Positions 63,179 to 64,000 of a stretch of 64,000 nucleotides of DNA are shown one piece after another (positions within the stretch are counted from its first letter, which is position 1; each line of letters opens with the position of its first letter). The notes under the pieces were generated by a model. It saw only the letters and a program-made list of their open reading frames with translations, did not search any database and was not told the DNA's origin. The stretch lies in NCBI RefSeq assembly GCF_002157505.1, contig NZ_NFSC01000029.1:186001-250000 (forward strand), written 5' to 3'. Source of the stretch: Arthrobacter agilis (GTDB taxonomy: Bacteria > Actinomycetota > Actinomycetes > Actinomycetales > Micrococcaceae). A program made the position numbers and the translations under genes.

Positions 63179-63874
63179 ATGGCAGACGCCGGCGGAGCAC
63201 CGACGCAGGCGGGGGTTCCGTCGGCGCCGCTGAGGCAGGACGACGAATCCTTCGCCGACTTCGCCTACCGGATCCTGTGCGACGAACTGATCGTCCTGGA
63301 CATCAAGCCGGGCGAGCCCCTGAACGACGACATCATCTCCCGGCGACTCGGCGTCGGCAGGACGCCGATCCGCGAAGCCATGAAACGGCTCGAGAGCGAC
63401 CATCTGGTGGTGGCCTACCCCCGGCGCGGAACATTCGCCGCCGGCGTGGACATCACGGACCTGGCCGAGATCTCCGAGATCAGACAGCTCCTGGAGCCGG
63501 CGGCAGCTGCGCGGGCTGCGCGACATGCCTCGCCGCAGCTCCGGAGCGAGCTCCGGGACTTCGCACGGGAAGTCGGGCAGCTGTTGCCGGGGATGCAATC
63601 GCAGCAGGATCTCATGCGTCTGGACCTGCGGGTCCATCGCATGATCTACCGGGCCACCGGGAGCAGGCATCTCGAAGACGTCCTGACCCGGTACGACAAC
63701 CTCGCGACGCGGATCTGGAGCCTGGTGCTCGAGAAGCTTCCGCCGGTGTCCGAGCACATCGCCCAGCATATCGAGCTGCTCGAATACATCGCGGCCGGGG
63801 ACTCCGACGCTGCTGCGCGGCTGACCACCCGGCACGTCACTGATTTCGAGAACCACATCAGGGCTGTGCTGTAG
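63179..63874 (+). CDS. GntR-family (FadR-type) regulator
   Basis: 231 residues. The winged helix-turn-helix (about residues 25-85) reads FAYRILCDELIVLDIKPGEPLNDDIISRRLGVGRTPIREAMKRLESDHLVVAYPRRGTFAA, the GntR signature. The all-helical C-terminal FCD-type domain (about 95-225) contains metal- or ligand-binding histidines (LRVHRMIYRATGSRHLEDVL, RHVTDFENHI). GGAGGAG precedes the ATG at 63179. It is divergent to the BCCT transporter and probably controls it. Its end overlaps the convergent gene by 17 nt. Confidence 0.93.
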   Translation: MADAGGAPTQAGVPSAPLRQDDESFADFAYRILCDELIVLDIKPGEPLNDDIISRRLGVGRTPIREAMKRLESDHLVVAYPRRGTFAAGVDITDLAEISEIRQLLEPAAAARAARHASPQLRSELRDFAREVGQLLPGMQSQQDLMRLDLRVHRMIYRATGSRHLEDVLTRYDNLATRIWSLVLEKLPPVSEHIAQHIELLEYIAAGDSDAAARLTTRHVTDFENHIRAVL

Positions 63875-64000
63875 CCCGGGCGGATACCCGCTCGGCGCCG
63901 GCGGATACGGGAAAAGTGGCCCCGAGGACTCCGAGGATGGCAGCGGCCTTGGTGTGGATCTCTGCCAGCTCATCCGCAGGGTCGGAGTCGGCCGTGATGG
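63858..64000 (-). CDS. Chorismate-binding enzyme, C-terminal end (cut by window edge)
   Basis: The last 47 codons of a gene running in from the right. The segment ITADSDPADELAEIHTKAAAILGVLGATFP matches the final GGGITADSDPxxE region of TrpE, PabB and isochorismate synthases, and closely resembles the end of the kinase-PabB fusion at 19051-21093. Which enzyme it is cannot be told from this part. Confidence 0.75.
   Translation of the reverse strand, partial: ITADSDPADELAEIHTKAAAILGVLGATFPVSAGAERVSARATAQP

Overview
High-GC actinobacterial chromosome, most likely a member of the Micrococcaceae (Arthrobacter sensu lato). The grounds are the dnaK-grpE-dnaJ-hspR operon under HAIR operators, a PhoPR-type two-component system with PhoP-box promoters, DUF7793, DUF4235 and PspA-like proteins, many leaderless genes (TANNNT followed 6-7 nt later by the start codon), and frequent GTG/TTG starts. 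No rRNA, tRNA, CRISPR array, prophage or plasmid functions were seen. The single mobile element is an IS481-family insertion. Both window edges cut through genes: a GH3 glycosidase on the left and a chorismate-binding enzyme on the right.

Layout. 1-5 kb: GH3 fragment, FAD monooxygenase, a pterin-dehydratase/VOC fusion, a CycA-type amino-acid permease, DUF4235. 5.2-8.4 kb: TPP riboswitch and ykoEDC, an ECF transporter for a thiamine precursor. 8.4-11.2 kb: a polar amino-acid ABC transporter behind a promoter and a SAM riboswitch, hence probably for a sulfur amino acid. 11.2-16 kb: pabC-like lyase, an EAL-CBS phosphodiesterase and small conserved proteins. 16-23 kb: amidase, agmatine deiminase, a kinase-PabB fusion, LysE exporter, LMW tyrosine phosphatase, methyltransferase. 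23-26 kb: MarR regulator divergent from an MMPL transporter.

26-38.5 kb is the most interesting region. A PhoP/PhoR-like pair sits beside a small exported protein, a thymidylate-kinase-like P-loop protein, a CotH-type secreted-kinase lipoprotein, a degenerate Hpt protein, a second response regulator, a NAGPA-type phosphodiester glycosidase with a 12-copy TDSA repeat, a GT2-GtrA glycosyltransferase, DUF4956, a VTC-type polyphosphate polymerase and a Cthe_2159-type surface lipoprotein. Three promoters here share a direct repeat resembling the mycobacterial PhoP box (7 bp, 4 bp, 7 bp), then exactly 19 nt, then a TAGGNY -10. I infer one PhoP-controlled regulon that builds or modifies a phosphate-rich cell-surface polymer.

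38.5-50 kb: TetR with a perfect 26-bp operator and an EamA exporter, an arsenate-reductase-like protein, DUF2252, and the heat-shock operon with two HAIR sites. The IS481 element lies exactly at the hspR stop codon. PspA-like, DUF5655 and SDR genes follow. 50-56.7 kb: a GGDEF protein, DUF695, an MFS exporter, trmB and an esterase. 56.8-64 kb: glycine-betaine catabolism (Rieske oxygenase gbcA-like, reductase gbcB-like, LysR regulator), a BCCT betaine transporter with a GntR regulator, and the end of a second chorismate-utilising enzyme.
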